This document shows, piece after piece, positions 25,697-33,826 of a stretch of 64,000 nt of DNA; the first letter of the stretch is position 1, and each line of letters opens with the position of its first letter. Both the position numbers and the translations under genes were made by a program. The stretch lies in assembly GCA_910584725.1 (NCBI GenBank), contig CAJUBE010000016.1:28899-92898 (forward strand), in the 5' to 3' direction. This DNA comes from an uncultured Lachnospiraceae bacterium. Its GTDB lineage: Bacteria; Bacillota; Clostridia; Lachnospirales; Lachnospiraceae. The notes beneath the pieces are model-generated. The model saw nothing but the letters and a program-made list of their open reading frames with translations. It did no database searches and had not been told where the DNA came from.

Positions 25697-26929
25697 ATGA
25701 AGAGACGGACAAGCTTGAGGGAAGAAGACAGAATAGATGTGATACCGGAGTATGGAAGGCAGAAGCTGTTAGCTTATGCGGACTCCTTTCGGGATCTGGC
25801 GGATTTGTTTGAGGACACGCAGGCGAAGGACGAGCCCTCCGGGGAAGAGCCGGCGGACAGACAGGAATATCTTTGCAGGCGGCGTCTGCAGGAGAGTCAG
25901 GGGCTTCTGGCGGAGCATTTGAAGGAGATGGCGCATATTCTGGCGGTGACGGCCAGAGAAACCTGCCGCTGTCGTCCCATGGGAGAACGACGGTACAAGC
26001 AGATGGCGGCGCTGCTGAAGGATTCCGGTATTGTGTTGAAGGACTTTCTGGAGCTGGAACATGAGGACGGCCATCGGGAGATCAGTCTCATTATGCGGCA
26101 GGCAGGCAGCAGGCACACGCGCTTTGGGGAGACAGAATATATTTCCACGGAGGATGTGGCGGATTACATATCGGTGGCGATGAACCGCAGGCTCTGCACG
26201 GCGAAAAATACGCCCGCCTATCTGGCGGGGGAATACAATGCCTACTATTTTTTGGAGGAACCACCCTACCATCTGCTGACAGGTTTTGCCAAGGCGGTGA
26301 AGGAGACGGAGAAGGTATCGGGGGACAGTTATTCCTTTTTTGAGTCGGATACGGGCAGGCTTTTGGTGCTGCTTTCAGACGGCGTCGGCTCCGGGGAGGA
26401 TGCCCGTCGGGAGTCCGGCCGGGTGATTGAGATGATGGAGCGTCTTCTGGAGGCGGGGTTTGCCAAGGAGCCCGCGGTGCAGATGGTAAACGGGGCAATG
26501 GCGGCAGCAGGACAGGAACAGGTTATGTCTACGCTGGATGTCTGCGATATTGACCTTTATACGGGGAATTGTGAGTTTGTAAAAGTGGGAGCGGCCAGCA
26601 CCTATATTAAACGAGGGCGGCTGGTGGACAGGCTTTCCTCGCGGAATCTGCCGCTGGGAGTTTTTTGGCAGATGGCGCCGGAAATACAGAATCGAACGCT
26701 GCAGAGCGGAGATTATGTGATTATGCTCTCGGACGGCGTGCTTGATGCGCTCTCGGAAGGAATTGGCGAGGAAGCGCTTCCGGAGATTATCGGCAGGATG
26801 GAATACAGCAATCCGGGAGAAATTGCAAACCAAATTCTGGCCTATGCCATCGGGCAGAGCCGGGGACGGATTCGGGATGACATGACGGTGCTTGTGACGG
26901 GAATCTGGGATCAGGACAGCACCCTGTAG
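25697..26929 (+). CDS. spoIIE: SpoIIE-like PP2C phosphatase without membrane domain
   Basis: 410 residues. Sequence LSDGVGSGEDAR (about 230), VMLSDGVLDALSEG and DDMTVLVTGIW form the PP2C metal sites and define the SpoIIE phosphatase, which activates sigma-F in the forespore by dephosphorylating SpoIIAA. Position between divIC and tilS is the spoIIE locus of Bacillus. Classical SpoIIE is about 820 residues with about ten N-terminal membrane helices; this protein lacks that region, keeping only part of the central domain. Only 150 bases separate it from divIC, so the helices are not encoded upstream. ATG 25697 follows GGAGG by 9 bases. Confidence 0.88.
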   Translation: MKRRTSLREEDRIDVIPEYGRQKLLAYADSFRDLADLFEDTQAKDEPSGEEPADRQEYLCRRRLQESQGLLAEHLKEMAHILAVTARETCRCRPMGERRYKQMAALLKDSGIVLKDFLELEHEDGHREISLIMRQAGSRHTRFGETEYISTEDVADYISVAMNRRLCTAKNTPAYLAGEYNAYYFLEEPPYHLLTGFAKAVKETEKVSGDSYSFFESDTGRLLVLLSDGVGSGEDARRESGRVIEMMERLLEAGFAKEPAVQMVNGAMAAAGQEQVMSTLDVCDIDLYTGNCEFVKVGAASTYIKRGRLVDRLSSRNLPLGVFWQMAPEIQNRTLQSGDYVIMLSDGVLDALSEGIGEEALPEIIGRMEYSNPGEIANQILAYAIGQSRGRIRDDMTVLVTGIWDQDSTL

Positions 26930-26937
26930 CCGTAGTG

Positions 26938-28602
26938 ATGACGGACAGGCGAAGGATGAAGGATAAACTTTTTGCAAAAATAAAACAATATATGAGTGTT
27001 CATGGCATGGTGGAAGCGGGAGACTGCATAGCGGCAGGCGTTTCCGGCGGGGCGGATTCAGTCTGTATGCTGCATCTGTTGGTGCGACTGCAAAGGGAGA
27101 TTCCATTCCGGCTGGCGGTGGTGCATGTGAATCACGGACTTCGCGCGGAGGCCGGGGCGGACGCCGCCTTTGTGGAGAAGCTGTGCGGGAAATTGGGTAT
27201 TCCCTTTTATCTGCGGGAAGTGGACATGGTGGGCTATGCGGCGGCACATAGACTGTCCGGGGAGGAAGCGGGACGTCTGCTTCGCTATCGGGCTTTTCAG
27301 GAAGTGCTCGAGGAAATAAAGAGCGGGGACAGAAGCAGGATTGCGGTGGCCCACAATGCGGATGACCGGGCGGAAACCATGCTTTTTCATATGTTCCGCG
27401 GCAGCGGGTTGAAGGGGCTTTCGTCGATTCGTCCCGTCAGGGAATTGGTCATCCGGCCGCTTTTGTGTGTGAGCCGGGAAGAGATCGAAGCGTATCTGAG
27501 AGAAGAAGGGCTTGACTGGCGGGAGGATGCAACGAACGGGGAGGACGTTTACGTCCGCAATAAGATCAGGCACCATATACTGCCTTACGCACGGCGGGAA
27601 ATCTGCAAAAACGCGGTCTCTCATATGGGGGAACTGGCAGATATGCTGGCGGAAACCGAGAGCTATCTGAGCCGGGAGACGGACAGGCTTTATGACAGAT
27701 ATGTAAAGGAAGATATTGAAGGTAAAGTCGGTGGAACCGGGATGGCGGACGAGTCTTTGGAGGCGGGAATTCTTTATGGGGAAGTAAAGATAGAACTGGC
27801 AGGGTTTCGAACCGAGGATGTGGTGATGCGTAAGCGCATTCTTTTGCGCGCGCTGGAAAGAATGACGCCCTATCGGAAGGACATTACCGCGCGTCATGTG
27901 GCGGGGTTGATGGCGCTTACGGAGAAGGAAGGCAGCAAGGAGCTTTTTCTTCCCTACGGAATCAGGGGGGTCAAAGAGTACGACGTGTTGTTTTTAAGGC
28001 GAAGGGACGAGGCAGCGGGCGTTTCAGGGCAGCGGGCGGCGCATGAGGAAAGCGGCTCAGAGCGGCGGATCATGGAAAGCGAAAACGACAGCGGGCGGCA
28101 GACGGTGGGTTCGGTGAATTTGCCGGAGATTTGTGTATCCGAATCCATGCTGACTCCCGGTGCGGCGGCGGTGTTTGATGCGCCGGGCGCGGGAAGCTTT
28201 TTCTTTACTCTGTGGGAGGCGGCTTTTCTTCCGACAGCGTCCTTTTTCTACAGAAAGGAACAAAATATTCCAGAAAATAGATATACGAAATGGTTTGATT
28301 ATGATAAAATAACTACGTCTTTACTCCTGCGGACCAGACAGCCGGGAGATTATCTTACAATAGACGACGCACTTCACACCCAGTCAGTCAAGCAGTACAT
28401 GATTAACGAAAAAATCCCGAAAGCGAAACGGGACGACATGTATCTGTTGGCGGACGGCGCCCATATTCTCTGGGTGCCCGGACATCGTGTCAGCAGGCAG
28501 TACCGGGTGGAGAAAAACACAAGACGTATTCTGGAAGTACGTCTAAGAGGAGGAAGCCATGGCGGAACGGATAGAGGTATTGTTGACGGAGGAAGAGATT
28601 GA
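26938..28602 (+). CDS. tilS: tRNA(Ile)-lysidine synthase TilS
   Basis: 554 residues. The PP-loop motif SGGADS (residues 36-41) binds ATP; VVHVNHGLRAEAGADA and VAHNADDRAETMLFH with the RGSGLKGL segment follow. The C-terminal lysidine-specificity domain (DYLTIDD...KQYMINEKIPKAKRDDM) is present. The enzyme converts C34 of tRNA-Ile(CAU) to lysidine. It is about 90 residues longer than the B. subtilis protein, owing to a low-complexity insertion near residues 355-395 (EESGSERRIMESENDSGR). GTG 26935 and ATG 26956 are alternative starts. It overlaps hpt by 44 bases. Confidence 0.93.
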   Translation: MTDRRRMKDKLFAKIKQYMSVHGMVEAGDCIAAGVSGGADSVCMLHLLVRLQREIPFRLAVVHVNHGLRAEAGADAAFVEKLCGKLGIPFYLREVDMVGYAAAHRLSGEEAGRLLRYRAFQEVLEEIKSGDRSRIAVAHNADDRAETMLFHMFRGSGLKGLSSIRPVRELVIRPLLCVSREEIEAYLREEGLDWREDATNGEDVYVRNKIRHHILPYARREICKNAVSHMGELADMLAETESYLSRETDRLYDRYVKEDIEGKVGGTGMADESLEAGILYGEVKIELAGFRTEDVVMRKRILLRALERMTPYRKDITARHVAGLMALTEKEGSKELFLPYGIRGVKEYDVLFLRRRDEAAGVSGQRAAHEESGSERRIMESENDSGRQTVGSVNLPEICVSESMLTPGAAAVFDAPGAGSFFFTLWEAAFLPTASFFYRKEQNIPENRYTKWFDYDKITTSLLLRTRQPGDYLTIDDALHTQSVKQYMINEKIPKAKRDDMYLLADGAHILWVPGHRVSRQYRVEKNTRRILEVRLRGGSHGGTDRGIVDGGRD

Positions 28603-29083
28603 CAAACGGATTCAGGAGATAGGGAATCAGATTTCCCAAGATTACGCCGGAAAACAGGTACATTTGGTGTGCGTATTAAAGGGAGGCAGCTTTTTTATGT
28701 GCGAGCTGGCAAAGCGGATTACGGTGCCGGTGTCCATTGATTTTATGTCGGTGTCCAGTTACGGCGGGGACACCGAATCGAGCGGCGTAGTCAGGATCGT
28801 GAAAGACCTGGATGAACCTTTGACGGACAGGCATGTAATTGTGATTGAGGATATTGTGGATTCTGGGCGGACACTGAGCTATCTGTTAGACATGCTGCGA
28901 AGCAGGGGGCCTTTGGATGTTAGGCTCTGCACGCTTTTAGACAAGCCGGACAGGCGTGTGGTGGATGTGAAGGTGGATTACACGGGATTTGAGATTCCCG
29001 ATGAATTTGTGGTAGGGTATGGTCTGGATTACGACCAGAAGTACCGCAATCTGCCATATATCGGGATAGTGAAATTTGATTGA
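28559..29083 (+). CDS. hpt: Hypoxanthine-guanine phosphoribosyltransferase
   Basis: 174 residues. Key segments: VCVLKGGSFFMCELAKR, the flexible loop SSYGGDTESSGVV, and the PRPP-binding motif VIVIEDIVDSGRTL (about 99-112). It salvages hypoxanthine and guanine to IMP and GMP using PRPP. It starts inside the end of tilS behind AGAGGAGGAAGCC, so translation is coupled. Order tilS-hpt-ftsH is conserved in Firmicutes. Confidence 0.96.
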   Translation: MAERIEVLLTEEEIDKRIQEIGNQISQDYAGKQVHLVCVLKGGSFFMCELAKRITVPVSIDFMSVSSYGGDTESSGVVRIVKDLDEPLTDRHVIVIEDIVDSGRTLSYLLDMLRSRGPLDVRLCTLLDKPDRRVVDVKVDYTGFEIPDEFVVGYGLDYDQKYRNLPYIGIVKFD

Positions 29084-29122
29084 TTGTAAATTTAGTACAG
29101 GCTGGAGTAGAGGAATTGTTTG

Positions 29123-30976
29123 ATGAACAAGAGTAGTAGGAGTTTTTATCTGTATTTTGTAATTATTATCTGTCTGCTGCTGTTTACCGTTTGGGTGGGA
29201 ACGCTGCGAGTGCCGAACAGCGGCTATACGAGAGGCGAATTTGAAAGGCAGATGGAGAATAATGAAGTCGCGGTGGTGACTGTCTGTCCGAACAAGGATT
29301 CATCCGCAGGTTCTCTGGAGGTAATTCTTAAAAACGGTTCGGAGAGGACGCTTTACGTGACCGATGTGACGGAGATGGAGAGCATTGTCAGGGCTCACGG
29401 TATAGACTGCTCTGTGGAGAGTGTGCCGGAGGAGAGCTGGTTTTTGAACAGCGTCCTGCCGATTCTGATCGTGGTGGTTGTCTGCGTATTCTTCTTTGTG
29501 ATGATGAATTCGCAGAATGCCGGCGGCGGTGGCGGCAAGATGATGAATTTTGGAAAGAGCCGCGCCAGACTCACCATAGGGGCGGAGAATAAGATTACGC
29601 TTGGAGATGTGGCGGGCTTAAAGGAGGAAAAGGAAGAACTGCAGGAGATCGTGGAGTTTCTCAGAGAGCCGGGCAAGTTTACCAAGGTTGGCGCCAGGAT
29701 CCCCAAGGGCGTGCTCTTGGAAGGCGCGCCGGGCACAGGTAAAACCCTTCTTGCCAAGGCCATTGCCGGTGAGGCGAATGTGCCGTTTTTCAGTATTTCG
29801 GGTTCAGATTTCGTGGAAATGTTTGTCGGCGTGGGCGCATCCCGCGTGCGGGATATGTTTGCGGAGGCGAAACGACATGCGCCCTGCATTATCTTTATAG
29901 ATGAGATTGACGCGGTGGCCAGACGGCGCGGTACGGGTATGGGCGGCGGCCACGACGAGAGAGAACAGACGCTGAATCAGCTCTTGGTGGAGATGGACGG
30001 TTTCGGCATCAACGAGGGCATTATCGTGATGGCGGCCACGAACCGCGTGGATATCCTGGATCCGGCAATTCTTCGTCCCGGGCGTTTCGACAGGAAAATT
30101 ACCGTGGTTTCCCCGGATGTGCGGGGAAGAGAGGATATTTTAAAGGTACATGCCAAGAATAAGCCTCTCGGCGACGACGTGGATCTGCAGCAGATCGCCC
30201 AGACCACGGCGGGCTTTACCGGCGCGGATCTGGAGAACCTGTTAAATGAGGCGGCCATCAACGCAGCCATGGACAAGCGGGCCTTTGTGCGGCAGGAGGA
30301 TATCAAGAAAGCGTTTATCAAGGTGGGAATCGGCGCGGAGAAGAAGAGCCGTATCATTTCGGAGAAGGAAAAGAAGATCACGGCTTACCACGAGGCGGGC
30401 CACGCGATTCTCTTCCATGTGCTGCCGGATGTGGGACCGGTTTATACCGTTTCTATTATTCCCACGGGACTGGGAGCAGCAGGCTACACCATGCCGCTTC
30501 CCGAGAAGGATGAAATGTTCCTCACAAAAGGAAAGATGATCGAGGATATCATGGTGTCCTTGGGAGGTCGTATTGCGGAGGAAATCATTTTCGACGATAT
30601 CACGACGGGCGCGTCTAGCGATATCAAGAAGGCTACCAAGGTAGCCCGCAGGATGGTGACACGCTACGGTATGTCCGACAACATCGGCGTGATCAACTAT
30701 GACGATGACGACGACGAAGTGTTTATCGGCAGGGATTTGGCCCACGCGAAGAATCACAGCGAGCTTGTTTCGGGTGAAATTGACAGGGAAGTAAAAACGA
30801 TTATCGACGACTGTTATCAGAAGGCGAAGGATATTATTATGGAGCATGAGGATGTGCTTCACAAGTGTGCGAAGCTCCTTTTGGAGAAGGAAAAGATCAA
30901 TCGTGCGGAGTTTGAGGCGCTCTTTGAAACCTACTATCCCCAGCCGGAGGAGCCGGGCGAACTGGTACAGTCATAA
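29123..30976 (+). CDS. ftsH: ATP-dependent zinc metalloprotease FtsH
   Basis: 617 residues. Two membrane helices (about 7-24 and 107-126) flank a short external domain. The AAA domain has Walker A GAPGTGKT (about 200-207), Walker B CIIFIDEIDAV and the second region of homology ATNRVDILDPAILRPGRFDR. The M41 protease site is HEAGH (His423, His427). The hexamer extracts and degrades membrane and misfolded proteins. A TTG at 29120 is in frame, but ATG 29123 follows AGAGGAAT. Full length; nothing missing. Confidence 0.97.
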   Translation: MNKSSRSFYLYFVIIICLLLFTVWVGTLRVPNSGYTRGEFERQMENNEVAVVTVCPNKDSSAGSLEVILKNGSERTLYVTDVTEMESIVRAHGIDCSVESVPEESWFLNSVLPILIVVVVCVFFFVMMNSQNAGGGGGKMMNFGKSRARLTIGAENKITLGDVAGLKEEKEELQEIVEFLREPGKFTKVGARIPKGVLLEGAPGTGKTLLAKAIAGEANVPFFSISGSDFVEMFVGVGASRVRDMFAEAKRHAPCIIFIDEIDAVARRRGTGMGGGHDEREQTLNQLLVEMDGFGINEGIIVMAATNRVDILDPAILRPGRFDRKITVVSPDVRGREDILKVHAKNKPLGDDVDLQQIAQTTAGFTGADLENLLNEAAINAAMDKRAFVRQEDIKKAFIKVGIGAEKKSRIISEKEKKITAYHEAGHAILFHVLPDVGPVYTVSIIPTGLGAAGYTMPLPEKDEMFLTKGKMIEDIMVSLGGRIAEEIIFDDITTGASSDIKKATKVARRMVTRYGMSDNIGVINYDDDDDEVFIGRDLAHAKNHSELVSGEIDREVKTIIDDCYQKAKDIIMEHEDVLHKCAKLLLEKEKINRAEFEALFETYYPQPEEPGELVQS

Positions 30977-31098
30977 TCCGGACAGGAACCTATGGTTTGG
31001 TCGGTGGGAGAGCCGGGGAAGCTGATAATTGTGCACAATGCACAAAATCAGATATTCAAAATTGTAATATTTGTGAATCCTTGGTATTGTAGACAGAC

Positions 31099-31132
31099 GG
31101 GGGGTATGCTAATATACTACTTGTAACCCCCC
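31099..31132 (+). other. GC stem between ftsH and GH13
   Basis: GGGGGGT (31099-31105) pairs with ACCCCCC (31126-31132). No T-run follows directly. The 336-base gap also holds a strong terminator (31185-31214) and a palindrome (31239-31261); nothing coding was seen in it. Confidence 0.5.
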
Positions 31133-31184
31133 AATACATTATATAGTTTTTTGCTATACCCCATAAGAAAGAAATACCTTCTCT

Positions 31185-31214
31185 AAAAAAGACAGTTTAG
31201 CGACTGTCTTTTTT
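31185..31214 (+). terminator. Intrinsic terminator after ftsH
   Basis: AAAAAAGACAGT (31185-31196) pairs with ACTGTCTTTTTT (31203-31214), loop TTAGCG. The symmetric A/T flanks would work on both strands. Confidence 0.9.
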
Positions 31215-31238
31215 ACTTTGTCGTGATTTTGTGCAAGA

Positions 31239-31261
31239 ATTGTGGGTTGCGTATCCACAAT
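31239..31261 (+). promoter_or_regulatory. Palindromic operator candidate ahead of GH13
   Basis: ATTGTGG (31239-31245) and CCACAAT (31255-31261) form a perfect 7-base dyad, 52 bases before the GH13 start. Likely a repressor or activator site; the protein is unknown. Confidence 0.5.
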
Positions 31262-31312
31262 ATATAGGATAAAATATCTATATATTGCTCCATTTTTAAA
31301 GAAAGGCTGATT

Positions 31313-33442
31313 ATGGATATCAATCAATTTCAGAAGGCAGAAAAGAATCAGCAGTATTTTGCGGGTATGCGGCCGGTTTTTAACCGAAAAGCTTTATTTA
31401 CGGATATGTCGGAGGACTACGTGTCGCCTATGGAACCGAGCGCTTACGGCGAAGTAACCGTGCGTTTTCGGTCTGCGAAAAATAATATTGATAAAGTGTT
31501 TTTTATACACAAGAACGAGAAACACATCATGTTCAAGACAGAATCGGACGCGTATTTCGATTACTACTCGCATACGATTCAGCTCGAGGATGAGAAGCTG
31601 AGTTATTACTTCGAGGTACACGCCGGGAAAATTTCCTGCTTTTTTGACAGGCGCGGCGTGACGAAAGATACGAATGAATACTATTATTTTCATATCATTC
31701 CGGGCTTTAAAACGCCTGATTGGGCGAAGGGCGCGGTATTTTATCAAATTTATGTGGATCGTTTTTACAACGGTGACCCGGCCAATGATGTGCTGACAAA
31801 TGAGTATCAGTATATCGGGGATAAAACGGTCAGAGTGGAGGACTGGAATAAATATCCGGCGGCTATGGGCGTGCGCGAGTTTTACGGCGGCGATCTGCAG
31901 GGTGTTCTTGATAAGATGGATTATCTGCAGGATCTGGGCGTTGACGTGATTTACTTTAATCCGTTGTTTGTATCGCCATCTAACCACAAATACGACATAC
32001 AGGATTATGACTATATTGATCCTCATTTCGGTAAGATTGTGCATGATGAGGGTGATCTTTTGCGGCCGGAACAGACGGAGAACCGTTTTGCCACCCGGTA
32101 TATTGACCGCGTTTCCAATAAGGAGAATCTGGAAGCCAGCAACGAGCTTTTTGCGGAAGTGGTGAAGGAAGCGCACAGAAGGGGCATGAAGGTGATTTTG
32201 GACGGTGTGTTCAATCACTGCGGCTCTTTCAACAAATGGCTGGACAGAGAACGGATCTATGAGAACGCGCCCGGCTACGAAAAGGGTGCCTATATTGATA
32301 AAGACAGTCCTTATCACGATTATTTCCAATTTCATGACGAGAACAAGTTCCCCTATAACGGTTCTTACGACGGCTGGTGGGGGCATGACACGCTCCCGAA
32401 GTTGAATTATGAGAATTCCAGACAGCTTCTGGACTATGTGCTGTACATTGGCAGGAAGTGGGTATCTCCGCCTTACAATGCGGACGGTTGGCGTCTGGAT
32501 GTGGCGGCGGATCTGGGCCACACGCCGGAATTTAACCACAGTTTCTGGAAGGAGTTTCGGAAAGCAGTTAAGATGGCAAATCCCAACGCAATCATTCTGG
32601 CGGAGCATTACGGCAGTCCTCTAGACTGGCTGCAGGGCCAGGAGTGGGACACGGTCATGAATTATGACGCCTTTATGGAGCCGGTGACCTGGTTTCTGAC
32701 CGGGATGCAGAAGCACAGCGATGACTACAGAGAGGACATGCGGGGCAATGCGGACAGCTTCTGGGGGGCGATGCGGCATCACTGTGCGGCATTTACCATG
32801 CCGTCTCTTCTGGTGGCGATGAACGAGCTGTCCAACCACGATCATTCCCGGTTTCTTACCAGAACGAACCATAAGGTCGGCCGGACGAATACCCTTGGAC
32901 CGGAGGCGGCAAACGGGGGCGTAAACAAGGCGGTGCTGCGTGAAGCAGTGGTGATACAGATGACATGGCCCGGCGCACCTACCATATATTATGGGGATGA
33001 GGCAGGTGTCTGCGGTTTTACCGATCCGGATAACAGACGGACTTACCCATGGGGGCATGAGGATCAGGAACTGATTGCCTTTCATAAGGAAATTATCCGT
33101 ATTCATAAAACACATCGGGAGTTTTTAACGGGTTCTCTTAAGTATCTGGACGCCGATTACAATGTGATCGGCTACGGCAGATTTAACAGAGAGGGACAGT
33201 CGGTGATCCTTGTCAATAACAATGACTATGAGGTCACAAGAGAGGTATCGGTGTGGTATCTGGGCATTCCGAAGGAGTGTGCGCTTACCTGTCTGATGCT
33301 GACGACGGCGGAAGGTTATTCTATAGAGCCGAAGCAGTATCCCGTTATTTCAGGGAAAGTGCGGGTGACTCTGCCGGCGACCTCGGCCATTATTCTAAGG
33401 CATGAAAACCGTGTGGAGCGGAGTTTTCTAAAGTTTAGTTAA
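31313..33442 (+). CDS. GH13 alpha-glucan hydrolase (neopullulanase/cyclomaltodextrinase type)
   Basis: 709 residues. The first about 130 residues are a CBM34-like beta domain; then the alpha-amylase barrel begins at AVFYQIYVDRFYNGDP. The four conserved regions are present: DGVFNHCG, GWRLDVAADL (nucleophile Asp396), ILAEHYGS (acid/base Glu431) and LSNHDHSR (Asp510). The CBM34 start points to cyclomaltodextrinase, neopullulanase or maltogenic amylase, which cut maltodextrins, cyclodextrins and pullulan inside the cell; no signal peptide is present. It is a single gene between two terminators with a palindrome in its promoter. Confidence 0.92.
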   Translation: MDINQFQKAEKNQQYFAGMRPVFNRKALFTDMSEDYVSPMEPSAYGEVTVRFRSAKNNIDKVFFIHKNEKHIMFKTESDAYFDYYSHTIQLEDEKLSYYFEVHAGKISCFFDRRGVTKDTNEYYYFHIIPGFKTPDWAKGAVFYQIYVDRFYNGDPANDVLTNEYQYIGDKTVRVEDWNKYPAAMGVREFYGGDLQGVLDKMDYLQDLGVDVIYFNPLFVSPSNHKYDIQDYDYIDPHFGKIVHDEGDLLRPEQTENRFATRYIDRVSNKENLEASNELFAEVVKEAHRRGMKVILDGVFNHCGSFNKWLDRERIYENAPGYEKGAYIDKDSPYHDYFQFHDENKFPYNGSYDGWWGHDTLPKLNYENSRQLLDYVLYIGRKWVSPPYNADGWRLDVAADLGHTPEFNHSFWKEFRKAVKMANPNAIILAEHYGSPLDWLQGQEWDTVMNYDAFMEPVTWFLTGMQKHSDDYREDMRGNADSFWGAMRHHCAAFTMPSLLVAMNELSNHDHSRFLTRTNHKVGRTNTLGPEAANGGVNKAVLREAVVIQMTWPGAPTIYYGDEAGVCGFTDPDNRRTYPWGHEDQELIAFHKEIIRIHKTHREFLTGSLKYLDADYNVIGYGRFNREGQSVILVNNNDYEVTREVSVWYLGIPKECALTCLMLTTAEGYSIEPKQYPVISGKVRVTLPATSAIILRHENRVERSFLKFS

Positions 33443-33455
33443 GAGTTTAGTTGAG

Positions 33456-33488
33456 AAGGCTTTTCGGGACGACCCGGGAAGCCTTTTT
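33456..33488 (+). terminator. Intrinsic terminator after GH13
   Basis: AAGGCTTTTCGGG (33456-33468) pairs with CCCGGGAAGCCTT (33473-33485; two G-T pairs) followed by TTT. Confidence 0.88.
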
Positions 33489-33517
33489 GAATAAGAGAAA
33501 AATATTTTAAAAACCTA

Positions 33518-33546
33518 TTGACATACTGGGAAATAAGGTGTAGGAT
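33518..33546 (+). promoter_or_regulatory. Promoter of the leader peptide / ABC transporter operon
   Basis: Consensus -35 TTGACA (33518-33523), 17-base spacer, -10 TAGGAT (33541-33546). The transcription start would fall inside the palindrome that follows. Confidence 0.75.
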
Positions 33547-33557
33547 ACAACCATGAT

Positions 33558-33578
33558 TTCATAGTTAATAACTATGAA
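33558..33578 (+). promoter_or_regulatory. Palindromic operator with extra half-site
   Basis: Arms TTCATAGTT (33558-33566) and AACTATGAA (33570-33578) are a perfect 9-base dyad with spacer AAT. A further copy of the half-site, ACTATGAA, follows at 33580-33587. It overlaps the expected transcription start, so the bound protein is probably a repressor. No regulator gene is adjacent. Confidence 0.65.
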
Positions 33579-33606
33579 TACTATGAAAAGAGAGGGAGGA
33601 GTTTTT

Positions 33607-33735
33607 ATGAAGAGCAGAATCAGCAGAGGAATTATGGCGGAAAAGCAGATGGCGTGTACAGGTGCGTGTCCGGGCGCAATGTCCCGCTGCGGTATGTGTT
33701 TCTGTATGAAAAATCGAGAGTGCAGTATGAGATAG
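33607..33735 (+). CDS. Cys/Met-rich 42-residue leader peptide
   Basis: Starts at ATG 33607, 7 bases after the strong site GGGAGG. It encodes 42 residues with 6 Cys (17, 21, 28, 31, 33, 39) and 7 Met; the run CGMCFCM (28-34) has five sulfur residues in seven codons. It is followed after 41 bases by an intrinsic terminator and then the ABC transporter operon. This arrangement is that of a transcription-attenuation leader whose ribosome would stall when cysteine or methionine is scarce. Segment CTGCGGTAT (33687-33695) can pair with ATACGGCAG (33771-33779, one G-G mismatch), overlapping the terminator's 5' arm. An alternative is a small metal-binding peptide. It is not SCIFF-like: no radical SAM gene is near. 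Confidence 0.75.
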   Translation: MKSRISRGIMAEKQMACTGACPGAMSRCGMCFCMKNRECSMR

Positions 33736-33776
33736 AAGTCCGTTTAGAGGAATCTTTATAATATAAGAGGATACGG

Positions 33777-33798
33777 CAGGCTTCGAGCCTGTTTTTTT
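33777..33798 (+). terminator. Intrinsic terminator / candidate attenuator ahead of ABC operon
   Basis: CAGGCT (33777-33782) pairs with AGCCTG (33786-33791), loop TCG, followed by seven T's. Located between the leader peptide and the binding-protein gene, so read-through must be controlled for the operon to be expressed. Confidence 0.85.
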
Positions 33799-33826
33799 GT
33801 GTCCGGAAACAGATTGGAGGAAAGAA

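Noticed and set aside
33607..33735. SCIFF-type ribosomal peptide (six cysteines in about 45 residues)
   Set aside because: Cysteine count fits, but the sequence lacks the SCIFF pattern and there is no radical SAM maturase nearby.
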